A stretch of 64,000 nucleotides of DNA from Ruminiclostridium cellobioparum subsp. termitidis CT1112 (GCF_000350485.1 NZ_AORV01000026.1:248001-312000), one strand, 5' to 3'. Shown: positions 26,529 through 36,562, counted from the stretch's first letter. Notes: a model not told the origin generated them from the letters alone. Translations and numbers: made by a program.

Positions 26529-27767
26529 TTATCGCTCTCCTTCTCCAGCTTTAACAAAAGAATAGAATGTCTTGATCTTACCCGACGGAAGCGGCGGAAT
26601 ATCTTCCACAAACTTGAATTCAACCTCCACTTCGCTGCCAATTCCTATATGGATATAATCCAGCAGAATCCGCGCAGCCTCGTCCGTATAGTTTGGCAGC
26701 TTAACAATATACATAATAAACTTATTCAATTCCACTTGTTCCACCCGGAAGCTATCGATACAGTCCATTCCCCTGTTGATTAATTTGTAAACGCCCCTTT
26801 TAAAGAAAATTTCTCCAAGGACTTCCTTTGTTCCGGCAATCATATCGCCTGTCCTTCCGCCATAAAGTGTAATCACCTGTGATGATTGTCCACATTCACA
26901 ATCTATGTTTTCTACCTTTCCAAGGTCCTGAATATTGTAACGGAGGATTGGCATCAGCTTATTATATAGACTTGTTACAGTAATCTCCCCAATGTCTTTT
27001 TCTCCATGCAGTATACTGTGGTTGGTCGTTTCAGCATACATCAGATCTTTCTGAACATGGAGATGGCCCATCCGGCATTCATAGGCAATACACCAGGTTT
27101 CAATGGTTCCATAGTGGTTAATCGTCTTGCATCCAAAGATTTCTTCGATATATTGCCTTCTGTTTTTGTCTGCAAATTCTCCTGCCAACTCTAAAAACTT
27201 AATTGTCCCCTTGTTATAGGACATTTCTCCATTTTGAATCAGTTTTGCATATTTTTCAAATGTAGAAACAGGCCCTGAAAGCCATCTTGGGGACAATGCC
27301 AATATCCGGCCGAAACACCTTTTCATGTGGTCTTTTTCAAAATTCAGAAGATTTCCAACCTTTTTGTATGTATTTACATCATGGAGTGACAGGTAATTTG
27401 TAATATCAACTTCAGAATCCCATATTCGCCTCTGTTTCCAAATATTCAACATGGCAATCATCCGTTCGGCCCTGGTTTTCTGGCAATTGACAGGTATTCC
27501 TGTTGAACCGCTGGTCAACTCTCCAAATTTCTCTTCTTTGGTATCTGAAAAATAGATTGAATAATTTTTCCTGATATCTTTTTTTGTGGTAATAGGCAGT
27601 TTCAGAAAATTTTCATCTATACTGGCATCAAGATTAACGTTATTTTTCAGGAAAACTTCTCTGTAATACTCATTATGCGTATTCAGATGGTTAAGAATGC
27701 CAGCCAGCTTTTCCTTTTGAGCCGGATTTGGCATCATGAGGTGCCTATCACAAGTTTCCAGCATCAT
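26529..27767 (-). CDS. PaaK/CapK-like AMP-binding enzyme
   Basis: A 412-residue adenylate-forming-fold protein of the phenylacetate-CoA ligase/CapK/coenzyme F390 synthetase group. It has the phosphate-loop element LTSGSTGIPVNCQKT, a motif around INHYGTIETWCIAYEC and the late RYNIQDLGKVE segment. A Cys pair (CECGQ) occurs where related enzymes carry zinc ligands. Such proteins activate aryl or small acids, or act in odd amide or thioester formation. It sits between the free ACP and the BtrH-like genes, so it may load an acid on that ACP or form a second activated unit. The substrate is unknown. Confidence 0.75.
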   Translation of the reverse strand: MMLETCDRHLMMPNPAQKEKLAGILNHLNTHNEYYREVFLKNNVNLDASIDENFLKLPITTKKDIRKNYSIYFSDTKEEKFGELTSGSTGIPVNCQKTRAERMIAMLNIWKQRRIWDSEVDITNYLSLHDVNTYKKVGNLLNFEKDHMKRCFGRILALSPRWLSGPVSTFEKYAKLIQNGEMSYNKGTIKFLELAGEFADKNRRQYIEEIFGCKTINHYGTIETWCIAYECRMGHLHVQKDLMYAETTNHSILHGEKDIGEITVTSLYNKLMPILRYNIQDLGKVENIDCECGQSSQVITLYGGRTGDMIAGTKEVLGEIFFKRGVYKLINRGMDCIDSFRVEQVELNKFIMYIVKLPNYTDEAARILLDYIHIGIGSEVEVEFKFVEDIPPLPSGKIKTFYSFVKAGEGER

Positions 27768-27806
27768 TTTATCCCCCCGTAAATCTATTTAATATTCTAA
27801 AATGCA

Positions 27807-28058
27807 TCAGCAAGCTTTGCTTTCTATATACTCCCTTAAAGCACTGTATTTCGTCAGGGTCTCAATTACAAGATATTCATTTTCAACGATCATCTCAAAT
27901 TCCCTTTCGATATCGGCAATCAGCCTTAATACCTGTATGGAGTCAAAAAGGAAATCCCCGATAAGGTCAGAATCGTCATGAATTTCGTCAATAGAAAGCC
28001 CTATTCTCATATTCCTCGCAATAATTTGTTTTAGCTTTTCATCTACACATTCTTTCAT
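27807..28058 (-). CDS. Free-standing acyl/peptidyl carrier protein
   Basis: An 83-residue carrier protein with the four-helix pattern. The phosphopantetheine attachment Ser is in DFLFDSIQVLRLI, matching the DSL-type motif. It has an acidic helix III (DIEREFEMIVENEYL). It lies 27 bases after an adenylating enzyme and just before a PaaK-like gene, so it most likely accepts an acid from one of them. Its acyl group would then go to the BtrH-like proteins or to the NRPS line. No dedicated phosphopantetheinyl transferase gene is seen in the cluster. Confidence 0.85.
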   Translation of the reverse strand: MKECVDEKLKQIIARNMRIGLSIDEIHDDSDLIGDFLFDSIQVLRLIADIEREFEMIVENEYLVIETLTKYSALREYIESKAC

Positions 28059-28085
28059 AAAAACGCCATCCCCTTTACAATGTTT

Positions 28086-29606
28086 TTACATTATTGTCTT
28101 TAAGTCCTGTTTTCTTACAATCTTACCGCTGAGTGTCTTCTCCAGTTGTTCCACCTCAAATATTTTCTGTGGAATTTTATAGTCCTCAAGGTTGTCTTTA
28201 CAATGCATCAGCAATTCTCTCATATTAATTTTGCGTCCTTCGCCCAAGACAACATAAGCAACAATATCCTCTCCAGCCAGCTCGTCTGCTTCGCCCCTTA
28301 CTAAAGCTTCCTTGACACCTTTAAATCCCATAAGCACACTTTCAATTTCCTCAGGGTATATGTTTTTACCTGAACGAATAATCAAATTGTCTTTTCTTCC
28401 TGTAACATACAAATATCCGTCTGAATCAAGACACCCAATATCACCGGTATGTAGAAGCCCGCCTTTTAGTGCTTTACAGGTCAACTCTTCATTTTTATAA
28501 TATCCCAGCATCACGTTTGGACCTTTCACGGCAATTTCTCCAGATTGATCAGGCCCCAGTACCTTACCCTTGTTATCTAAAATACACACACTCACACCTT
28601 TAATAGGAACTCCGCTTGAGCCTTCCCTTTTTAGTAATTCATCCCTTTCAATATAGGTAACTCTGGGTGCAGCTTCAGTTAAACCGTAAGAATAGATGAG
28701 ATTTGCCCATACAAAATGGTCGGCGAGTTCTCTAATCTTTGAAGCTGCTATACTTGCTCCATAAAAATTAATAATCCTGAGGGTTGATATATTATATTGT
28801 TCCAAATTCCTGTGACCTAATATTGCAGTCAACAGGGTAGGTACAGCAAAAAAGACCGTAACTTTATATTCATCAATAAGCTGCAGTATTAACGATGCAG
28901 TGGGCATATTGGAAGTTAAAACAAGGGTACAGCCATTTACCAGTGAGACAAGCATTTCTCCGGTGATGCTCGAAGCATGGTTAATATTTTTTATAAGAAG
29001 TATTTTGTCTTCAGGGATAAGCTTTAAATAATCCGAAATTGCCATGACGTTGCTTACAATATTGTGATTTGAAAGCATGATTCCCTTTGGCATTTGGGTT
29101 GTACCCGAAGAAAACAGAATGATTGCCGGATCCGCTTCCTTTCCGGCACATGTCTGCGAGACTTCAGATACTATACTCGAAATCTCTATAAATCGGCAGT
29201 CATCCACTTCTCCACCATTTTTCAGGTAAAAAATGCCTGATAAAATACCGCAGTCATTCTGCTGAAAAGCCGAAAAAACTTTCTCAAATTTACTAAGAGT
29301 GATGATATACTTAACATCATAAAATTTTACAACGTTCAGCAGTTTGTGGATTCCCATATTGACATATAGAGGAACAATAGTTGCACCGCAAAGATTGATT
29401 GCAAAGAATGCTTCTATAAATTCAATAGAGTTGTCCATTGCAATGATTACATTGTCCCCTTTTTGAATCCCCTTCAAAGATAGTCTCTCTGCCAACTTTT
29501 TTACATTAAAAAGCAGTTCTTTATAGGTCACATTCCTATGTTGACAACATACAGCAATATTATCACTATGTACTTTTGCCGTTTGCTCCAATAAATGAAA
29601 TATCAT
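28086..29606 (-). CDS. Stand-alone acyl-AMP ligase (class I adenylate-forming)
   Basis: 506 residues of ANL superfamily length: ATP loop ILFSSGTTQMPKGIML, the YGLTEAAP motif (A5), LHTGDIGCLDSDGYLYVTGR (A7/A8 hinge) and the C-terminal catalytic Lys in EKTLSGKIVRKQDL (A10). It resembles fatty-acyl or aryl-CoA ligases more than amino-acid A domains. With the ACP 27 bases downstream it forms a likely loading pair. If PanD-derived beta-alanine enters the product other than through an NRPS A domain, this enzyme or the PaaK-like one is a candidate activator; no code reading was attempted. Confidence 0.85.
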   Translation of the reverse strand: MIFHLLEQTAKVHSDNIAVCCQHRNVTYKELLFNVKKLAERLSLKGIQKGDNVIIAMDNSIEFIEAFFAINLCGATIVPLYVNMGIHKLLNVVKFYDVKYIITLSKFEKVFSAFQQNDCGILSGIFYLKNGGEVDDCRFIEISSIVSEVSQTCAGKEADPAIILFSSGTTQMPKGIMLSNHNIVSNVMAISDYLKLIPEDKILLIKNINHASSITGEMLVSLVNGCTLVLTSNMPTASLILQLIDEYKVTVFFAVPTLLTAILGHRNLEQYNISTLRIINFYGASIAASKIRELADHFVWANLIYSYGLTEAAPRVTYIERDELLKREGSSGVPIKGVSVCILDNKGKVLGPDQSGEIAVKGPNVMLGYYKNEELTCKALKGGLLHTGDIGCLDSDGYLYVTGRKDNLIIRSGKNIYPEEIESVLMGFKGVKEALVRGEADELAGEDIVAYVVLGEGRKINMRELLMHCKDNLEDYKIPQKIFEVEQLEKTLSGKIVRKQDLKTIM

Positions 29607-29631
29607 ATTGATTTTTAACCTCCCTTAAGTT

Positions 29632-30732
29632 CTATACCGTCTGACGCTGCTTAACCAGCAGTTTTCTTGAAACCGGATAGTACTTTGGTGTACTGTTCCT
29701 TCTGCCCAGGAACTGAATCCATATATCCAAATCAGTATCTTCAATGTGATCATTGATGACAATCTCCAGACCTTTACGGTTGGATAATGCAGCAATCGTT
29801 TCCTTGAGATCTTCCAGAGTATTCCGATCCTTAAACTCGATGACAATTCGGTTTGTATACTCAGATGCCTGCTTTTCTACATACCAGAATCGAATTGCCA
29901 AGCCTTTAAACAGTTCATATACCTTTTCTTCAGGAATATTAAAAATGTTGGAATGCTTCAATAAAAATAGTCTTGTATTCTCCTCAACACCGGCAATTTT
30001 GTCATCTTCAACAATTTTCCCCTCAAACCAGTGGAACTGGTGGAGAACCTCCAATTTACTGTTTATATAGAATTTCAAGCCTTCCTTCCACAATTTGTAT
30101 ACTGCTTCTATATCTTCTAACCCCCATGCTTTAAGGTCCTCATCAAATCCATTTACTTTCTCAAGCCACTTTTTAGGAACTGCCAAATTGCAGCTTTGCC
30201 CATACAAAAATGGATACAGAATAGCAGATGCATTATAAGATAATTCATTAAACACCCCGCATCTGAATTCATGTAATTCAACCCGGCTGCAATCAAATGT
30301 GAATTCCTCAAACACTTGTCCACTCTGGACCGTTTCATATGTAATATCATGAGGAATCATAATTCTGGGTCCTACCAAAACAAACTCATTATTCGTACAG
30401 TAGTACCGTTCTACCTCCTTCAGGTAGTCCTTACGGATGATAATGTCAGCATCAATAAAAATCAGGATTTCTCCTTCCGCATTTTTCATCCCGAAGTTTC
30501 TGGCTCTGGAGCGGCATGAATCCTCACATCTTTCAAGATAGACATATTTCAATTCATAGTTTCTATTTACACCTTTGATAAAGTCTTTTGTACCATCCAT
30601 TGAACCGTCATCCACTACAATGACCTCAAATTTCTCTTTAGGATAACCTTCCAGGAAATTTATCGCTTCCAAGGAATTCTTCAGCATGACTTTACTTTGG
30701 TATGTAGGAATAATAAAACTGTATTTTTTCAT
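29632..30732 (-). CDS. Family 2 glycosyltransferase
   Basis: 366 residues: GT-A fold with SFIIPTYQSKVMLKNSLEAI, VIVVDDGSMDGTKDF, a DxD-type motif in ILIFIDADIIIRKDYL and the acceptor-domain element GFDEDLKAWGLEDIE typical of the GT2/GT7-C group. There are no membrane segments, so it should act in the cytoplasm. The C-terminal 90 residues are not recognised. Its place inside the operon, between the NRPS at 30756 and the ligase/ACP pair, suggests that the product or an intermediate is glycosylated; a lipid or surface role cannot be excluded. Confidence 0.82.
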   Translation of the reverse strand: MKKYSFIIPTYQSKVMLKNSLEAINFLEGYPKEKFEVIVVDDGSMDGTKDFIKGVNRNYELKYVYLERCEDSCRSRARNFGMKNAEGEILIFIDADIIIRKDYLKEVERYYCTNNEFVLVGPRIMIPHDITYETVQSGQVFEEFTFDCSRVELHEFRCGVFNELSYNASAILYPFLYGQSCNLAVPKKWLEKVNGFDEDLKAWGLEDIEAVYKLWKEGLKFYINSKLEVLHQFHWFEGKIVEDDKIAGVEENTRLFLLKHSNIFNIPEEKVYELFKGLAIRFWYVEKQASEYTNRIVIEFKDRNTLEDLKETIAALSNRKGLEIVINDHIEDTDLDIWIQFLGRRNSTPKYYPVSRKLLVKQRQTV

Positions 30733-30755
30733 TATAATCCCCCTATGTTTAGGTG

Positions 30756-33700
30756 TTAGTTTATATTATTTTCCTCCTGCTGTTCAACTGTTGCCGCTGA
30801 CCATAACATTCTTAGTCCATTGATTACTTCTTCCTCTTTGTTCTTTAATTCTTCCAGGTATTCTTTATAGAAAGAGTCAAAGATGGTTTGGCCTTTTCCA
30901 TTCCTTCTCCCAATGAGATATCCTAAATCTATCCACATTTTGCATGATTCTTCAAGCCCATCCATAAGATTTAATCTGACCTCGTAATTACATTCCTCAT
31001 CATACTCTTCCAAAGCAAATTTTAATAATTTTCTCTGGGATGCTATCATCCAGATTTTCCAATTTAACAATTCAATTAGCGTATTTCTTGTGAATGTCTT
31101 TCTGTCATTCAAGTCTAAATTGCAGTTTTCACATAGTTCCATAAGACATGGTATTGCAGCAAACCCTTGAGATACTTTTCGCCCTTCTTCGTAAAACACA
31201 CCTTTTTCATAGTTATTCAGCGTTAATTGGATTAACTTTTTCAATTGAGAACCTTTATTTAGTTTTTGTTCATCAACAGAAACTGTGGCAAAGTTAAGTG
31301 AGACATCAAATGCTGGACGTAATTCCTCTTTGTCAATAATCCCCACAGATTTGTTACCATCATATGGTATATAATTATTAAAATTGATAATATGAGGTAT
31401 TTCTACGTAATAAAACCTTTGCTTATCATAAGCTATAATAAGGAAAGTATGTTCATCATTAAATTCTGGGGCAGAAGAAGATTCTTCTCCTTTAAAATAA
31501 ACTGAAAATGGTACCCTTTGCATAAAAGTATTAACTATGACCAACTCTCCTTTATCAAGAAGTTCCTCTATTTCTTTTATAGACTGATATCCTTTATCTC
31601 TGTAAAACTGCACCTTGAAAATATCTTCCCTAAATGGATAATCCAAATAATCAACATCATAAATTGAACCGTCGGGGTTTTGGATCACTTTAGAGACTAT
31701 ATCTCCCAGAAACAATTCTCTCATGCCTTTTATACTTTTTAGTTTTTTCTTTGAAATAAAGTACAGCATAAGTAACGCACAACTTAGATATATACTATAA
31801 TCATCTGTTTCCCCATTTTTTAAAAAGTGATACTCTATATCCATGTTTTCTCTCATTATCAGGGGCAGTTCATGCTCTTTGGCATTTAAACTGACTACAT
31901 ATTTCTGGAGCTCTGCGATTGTTGGATATTGCATGATATGCCGCATATTAAGAGAATACCCTTCCAAGCGCCCCATCATTTGAATCGCCTTCAGCGAGTT
32001 ACCTCCAAGGTCAAAAAAGTCATCCTTGATGCCTACCTTTTTAACACCTAATATTTCCTGCCATACCTCTGAAAGCTTTTTTTCAATCTCATTAGTAGGA
32101 GCCACATACCCCTTCCCTGCATTGAATTCCCCTCCCTGTTCGGGCAGTGCCTTCCTGTCCACCTTTCCGTTCTGTGATAATGGCAGTTTTTCCATTTGGA
32201 CAAAATGAGATGGCACCATATATTCAGGAAGTGTTTTTTTAAGGTATTCTCTTAGTTCATGGACTGTGAGCTCCCTGTCTGCTACTATATAGGCACAAAG
32301 GTATTTAGTCCCGCTCTTTATATCCTCCCTGGCAACTACAACAGTCTGTTTTATATACTCAGACTTTAATAACTGCGCCTCAATCTCGCCAAGTTCTATC
32401 CTGAATCCTCTAATTTTAACCTGGTGGTCCATCCTTCCAAGATACACAATGTTTCCATCGGGGAGCCACTTTACCAGATCCCCGGTTTTATAAATCTTTT
32501 CCCCTGAACTAAATGGATTGGATATAAACTTTGAAGAGGTCAATTCCGGCCTGTTGATGTATCCCCTTGAGACTCCGCTTCCCCCCAGACATAATTCACC
32601 TGGTACACCGATGGGTTGAAGGCTATTGTTTGTGTCCAGAATATATGCCTTGATATTCTTAAAGGGCTTACCGATAGGAACAATATCCTGATAGGTACTG
32701 TCATTTAATGAATACCGGGTTGCATAAATAGATGTCTCGGTGGGTCCGTAGATGTTTTCCAGCTTTACTTTTGAAGTAATCTTGTTGAATTTTTTGACTA
32801 CCTCTTTGGACAATGCTTCACCGCATGCAAAAATATACTTTAATTTGTCAAGGGTATGCGTTTTCTCTTCATTAAATATATCCAAAAACAGATTTAACAT
32901 GGAAGGTACAAAATTGATGTGGGTGGCATTATACTGTTCTATGGCCTCCAACACTTTTTGAGGGTTTTTTTCTTCACCAGACTCCAAAATAGCCAGTCTG
33001 CCTCCTGCATAAAACCAACCGAACAGTTCTGCAACAGATACATCGAAGGTGAAAGTCGTCTTGAATAAGTATGTATCTTCCTCAAGCAGAGGATACTCCT
33101 TTTGAAGTCCATTAAGAATATTTACCGCACCTTCGTGTTTGATCATGACCCCCTTTGGTTTCCCTGTGGAACCGGATGTATAAATTACATAAACTAAATC
33201 TTTTGGATTATTTACTTTCTCAAGATTTTCGCAATCCCCCTGATACAGACTTTCCTCTTCCAAATCTATAATTTCTCCGGCAAACCTCAGCTTGTGTTCT
33301 AATTGCTTCCTGGTAAGTACAAGCTTTGCCCCACCATCGTCCAGAATATAGTTTATTCTCTCTTCCGGATATTCAGTATCAATAGGAAGGTATGCCCCTC
33401 CAGCCTTCAGAATACCCATAATTCCAATGAGCATTTCAAATGACCGTTCTACCATGATACCTACAATATCATCAGGTTTGATACCTTTACTTCTTAACAC
33501 ATTTGCAAGCTGATTTGATTTTTCATTTAATTCCTTATAGGTCATAGTTTTGTTGTTAAATATCAGAGCAGTATTAAGAGGAGTCTTTTCCACCTGATTT
33601 TCAAAAAGCTCATGCAGTGTCTTATCCCTTGGAAACTCTGCAACGGTGTTGTTAAACTCATTGAGTACCTGATTCTTCTCTTCATTGTCTAATAGGTCTA

Positions 33701-35225
33701 TTTCCTGTAATCTGACTTGCGTATTGTCCACTATAAAATTTAATATGTTTAAAAAATGTCTCCCAAACCTTTCAATAGTTTCCTGCTTGAATAAATCTGT
33801 ACAATAGTTGATTTCAATATCAATACCTTTTTTACTTTCTACTGCAATGGTTTCGATATCGAATTGAGACATTTTCCGTTTGTATTGATAACCGGATATC
33901 TCAAGTCCTTCGGCTTTTACATCTCCGATATTCATGTTCTGCAGAATAAACATGGTATCAAATATAGGGTTTCTGCTCATATCCCTTTTGATATTCAGTT
34001 CATCTACCAATTGTTCAAATTGGTAATCCTGGTTGTCAAATACCTTTAATACATTTGCGCCCACTTCCTGTAAAAACGCACTAAAAGTCTTGTCAGCTTG
34101 AGGGAAATTCCTGAGCACCAGTGTGTTAATAAATACACCGAGAGTATTCTGAATATCCGAATGCCTTCTTCCTGCAGAAGGGGTACCAATAATGATATCC
34201 GTCTGTCCTGTATATTTTGAAAGGAGGATATTATATGCGGTAAGCAGTACGGTATACAAGGTAACCCTGTTCTCCCTTGCAAGCTGATAAAGCTTTTCTG
34301 CCAGCTCCCTGTTTAAAGCAAATAACACCGAATCCCCTTTATAGGAAAATCCTGTAGGTCTGGTAAAATCAGCCGGAAGATTCAAAACCGGTAATTCCCC
34401 TGAAAGCAGTTCTTTCCAGAACTGCTTTTGGCTCTCCACCTCTTCACTTTCCAAGAGCTTTTCCTGCCATACAGCATAATCCTTATATTGAATATTTAGA
34501 GCCGGAAGGTCTTTCCCTGCATAAAGCTCATTGACTTCGCTGACAAGAATACCCTCGGATACTCCGTCTCCTACAATATGGTGCATATCCTGGAGCAGTA
34601 AGTAAGCAGGTCCTTCTGAAGCATTTTTAAGTTTTACAAGTTTAAACCTGAATAACGGGGGTTTGCTCAAATCATAGGGACGGATAAACTCCCCTATTAT
34701 ATGGTCCACTTTTTCGTTGTCCTCTTCCATTTCATTGTATTCTATATTGAAGCTTACTTTCTGGTGAATCTTTTGAACCGGCTTACCCTCAATAAGTTCA
34801 AAGGATGTGCGTAAAATTTCATGCCGCTCCACCAGCTTTTCAATTACCTGTGTAAAATGGTTTAAGTCCAGATCACCCTCTATTTTTAAAACCTGAGTCA
34901 TATTATATGCCGTACTTTCACTATCGATTTGGCTAACCAGGTACATTCTCTTCTGGGCAGCAGAAAGGGAATAATAATCTCTCATTTCTATCTTTGGAAT
35001 AGGCTTGCTAAAAGCATCACCAAAGTCAGAGGAAATAAGATAGTTTTTTATTTCTTCTTTTCTTTCAGCCATATCCTTTAGAATCTCCGCTGTAATGACT
35101 CCTTTCGGAGCCTTGTACCGTAAAAGCCCGTCCTCTTTCCAAAGCTTGATATTCTTAGCTTTTAACTCCGAAATAAATTTTTCTATTGGCTGCTTCTCTT
35201 TTAAACAACTATTATTTTCTATCAT
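30756..35225 (-). CDS. NRPS: docking - C - A - PCP - BtrH-like C-terminal domain
   Basis: 1489 residues. Residues 10-65 form a TubC-type beta-hairpin docking domain (IKLWKEDGLLRYKAPKG). C domain 85-520 has an intact MHHIVGDGVS (near 216). A domain 540-1025 has YTSGSTGKPKG near 687 and specificity residues DVANFCIIYK by eye, a code I cannot assign. PCP Ser is in FFDLGGNSLKA (about 1073). Residues 1120-1489 replace a thioesterase with a BtrH-like region: LSCALLMLYF (candidate Cys), then EHTFLIIAYD aligned with the His strand of the free-standing homologues, then a helical tail. The acidic tail of the PKS at 36978 (EDSNELEEEFDEGAL) is a plausible partner of the docking domain. Likely function: adds one amino acid and hands off or releases the chain. 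Confidence 0.9.
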   Translation of the reverse strand: MIENNSCLKEKQPIEKFISELKAKNIKLWKEDGLLRYKAPKGVITAEILKDMAERKEEIKNYLISSDFGDAFSKPIPKIEMRDYYSLSAAQKRMYLVSQIDSESTAYNMTQVLKIEGDLDLNHFTQVIEKLVERHEILRTSFELIEGKPVQKIHQKVSFNIEYNEMEEDNEKVDHIIGEFIRPYDLSKPPLFRFKLVKLKNASEGPAYLLLQDMHHIVGDGVSEGILVSEVNELYAGKDLPALNIQYKDYAVWQEKLLESEEVESQKQFWKELLSGELPVLNLPADFTRPTGFSYKGDSVLFALNRELAEKLYQLARENRVTLYTVLLTAYNILLSKYTGQTDIIIGTPSAGRRHSDIQNTLGVFINTLVLRNFPQADKTFSAFLQEVGANVLKVFDNQDYQFEQLVDELNIKRDMSRNPIFDTMFILQNMNIGDVKAEGLEISGYQYKRKMSQFDIETIAVESKKGIDIEINYCTDLFKQETIERFGRHFLNILNFIVDNTQVRLQEIDLLDNEEKNQVLNEFNNTVAEFPRDKTLHELFENQVEKTPLNTALIFNNKTMTYKELNEKSNQLANVLRSKGIKPDDIVGIMVERSFEMLIGIMGILKAGGAYLPIDTEYPEERINYILDDGGAKLVLTRKQLEHKLRFAGEIIDLEEESLYQGDCENLEKVNNPKDLVYVIYTSGSTGKPKGVMIKHEGAVNILNGLQKEYPLLEEDTYLFKTTFTFDVSVAELFGWFYAGGRLAILESGEEKNPQKVLEAIEQYNATHINFVPSMLNLFLDIFNEEKTHTLDKLKYIFACGEALSKEVVKKFNKITSKVKLENIYGPTETSIYATRYSLNDSTYQDIVPIGKPFKNIKAYILDTNNSLQPIGVPGELCLGGSGVSRGYINRPELTSSKFISNPFSSGEKIYKTGDLVKWLPDGNIVYLGRMDHQVKIRGFRIELGEIEAQLLKSEYIKQTVVVAREDIKSGTKYLCAYIVADRELTVHELREYLKKTLPEYMVPSHFVQMEKLPLSQNGKVDRKALPEQGGEFNAGKGYVAPTNEIEKKLSEVWQEILGVKKVGIKDDFFDLGGNSLKAIQMMGRLEGYSLNMRHIMQYPTIAELQKYVVSLNAKEHELPLIMRENMDIEYHFLKNGETDDYSIYLSCALLMLYFISKKKLKSIKGMRELFLGDIVSKVIQNPDGSIYDVDYLDYPFREDIFKVQFYRDKGYQSIKEIEELLDKGELVIVNTFMQRVPFSVYFKGEESSSAPEFNDEHTFLIIAYDKQRFYYVEIPHIINFNNYIPYDGNKSVGIIDKEELRPAFDVSLNFATVSVDEQKLNKGSQLKKLIQLTLNNYEKGVFYEEGRKVSQGFAAIPCLMELCENCNLDLNDRKTFTRNTLIELLNWKIWMIASQRKLLKFALEEYDEECNYEVRLNLMDGLEESCKMWIDLGYLIGRRNGKGQTIFDSFYKEYLEELKNKEEEVINGLRMLWSAATVEQQEENNIN

Positions 35226-35280
35226 TTTATTTTCACCCCCAAGGACAAATGATTAAACCAAAATACCCTTCTCTATATAA

Positions 35281-36537
35281 TCATCCCACTTCAGGATTCT
35301 TGAATATTTCCTTGACTTTTGTTTCTCCCAGTATCTGGTCCATATATTCGATTTGTTTTTCCTTAGAAACCATCTTTGTTATGAGTACACTCTTTAACAT
35401 ATCCAAGGCTTGTCCAACCTCTTCAATGCTAGGCTGTCTATTCTCTTTTAATATTTCCTCCTTCAGGTTTTTAATCTTTCTATAAGGCTCTACAACTCCC
35501 TTTTGATAAGCTTGTTCATCCCAGTTACTGTTCTTCGTACAAATTGCTGCAGCAATGCATTTTGTAATGACTTCCATCCCGTTACTAATATCCTGTTCAT
35601 CACTTAAAAGCTTCCTCTTTACTGCTTGTATGTCTGCATCATTGTCGTAAGAATAGGTTTTGATTTGTGGAGCATTCTTCTTCATGAGATTTCTAAGAAC
35701 TGTCTGCGGTCCCAGTTCAATTGCCAGATCCACCCCTTCATTTTGCAGATATTGCATGGAAGCTTGCCATCTGACAGGCTGTACCATCTGTTTTGTCAAA
35801 TTGTCAACAATACTTTCTTTTCCCTGGTAAGATAGAGCAGTAACATTGGATAAAACAGGGTAATTCAAGTCAAAGTAGCTATATTTGCACAATTCCCCTT
35901 TCAGCAAGTCTGCAGCAGGCTGCATTAAAGGACTGTGGAAGGGTGCGCTTACCTTTAACGGAATCACTCTTGCACCTGAAGCTTTTAGTTTTGCACCTGC
36001 TTCTTCTACAGCTTCCAAATGCCCTGAAATAACAATCTGCTCGGGAGAATTATAATTGGACACCACAATCAGCTTTCCATTCTTTGAGACATTGCTGCAT
36101 TCTTCATCAATTGTACTTTGGCTGACCCCACTGACAGCAGCCATACCGCCTACTCCGACTGCTACAGCCTGCTGCATGAATTTGCCTCTTTGTCTTACGA
36201 TTTTGACTGCATCAGTAAATTTTATTGCTCCTGCACAGCACAATGCCGAAAACTCACCCAGACTATGTCCAGCCGTATATGCAGGCTCAATACCAATTTC
36301 TTTCATATATACTCTGAAGGCTGCCATACTTGCTGTTAAAATAGCAGGCTGTGTATTTTCCGTTTTTATAAGCTCTTCCATATCACCTTCAAAGCATAGT
36401 TTTTTCAGGTCAAAGCCCAAGGCGTTATTGGCTTCTTCAAAGGTTTCTCTTGCTTCGGGAAAGGACTCATAAAGCACCTTTCCCATTCCAACGTATTGAG
36501 AGCCCTGACCGGGGAATAACAATGCAACTTTATTCAT
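35281..36537 (-). CDS. Trans-acting malonyl-CoA acyltransferase (trans-AT)
   Basis: A FabD-type acyltransferase: ALLFPGQGSQYVGMG, the nucleophile in TAGHSLGEFSALCC, the Arg region QRGKFMQQAV and VSAPFHSPLMQ (His of the dyad), followed by ELGPQTVLRNLMKK. After residue about 300 an extra tail of about 115 residues occurs, not present in housekeeping FabD. Start at 36537 chosen for AAGGAGGAG before that ATG. Every KS module of the operon lacks a working AT, so this enzyme should load malonyl groups on all three PKS ACPs in trans. It lies inside the operon between panD and an NRPS gene. Confidence 0.93.
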   Translation of the reverse strand: MNKVALLFPGQGSQYVGMGKVLYESFPEARETFEEANNALGFDLKKLCFEGDMEELIKTENTQPAILTASMAAFRVYMKEIGIEPAYTAGHSLGEFSALCCAGAIKFTDAVKIVRQRGKFMQQAVAVGVGGMAAVSGVSQSTIDEECSNVSKNGKLIVVSNYNSPEQIVISGHLEAVEEAGAKLKASGARVIPLKVSAPFHSPLMQPAADLLKGELCKYSYFDLNYPVLSNVTALSYQGKESIVDNLTKQMVQPVRWQASMQYLQNEGVDLAIELGPQTVLRNLMKKNAPQIKTYSYDNDADIQAVKRKLLSDEQDISNGMEVITKCIAAAICTKNSNWDEQAYQKGVVEPYRKIKNLKEEILKENRQPSIEEVGQALDMLKSVLITKMVSKEKQIEYMDQILGETKVKEIFKNPEVG

Positions 36538-36562
36538 ATCAAATCTCCTCCTTTGGTATATT

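Noticed and set aside
30756-35225. Thioesterase at the C-terminus of the NRPS
   Set aside because: No GxSxG elbow is found after the PCP; the region matches the BtrH-like proteins instead.
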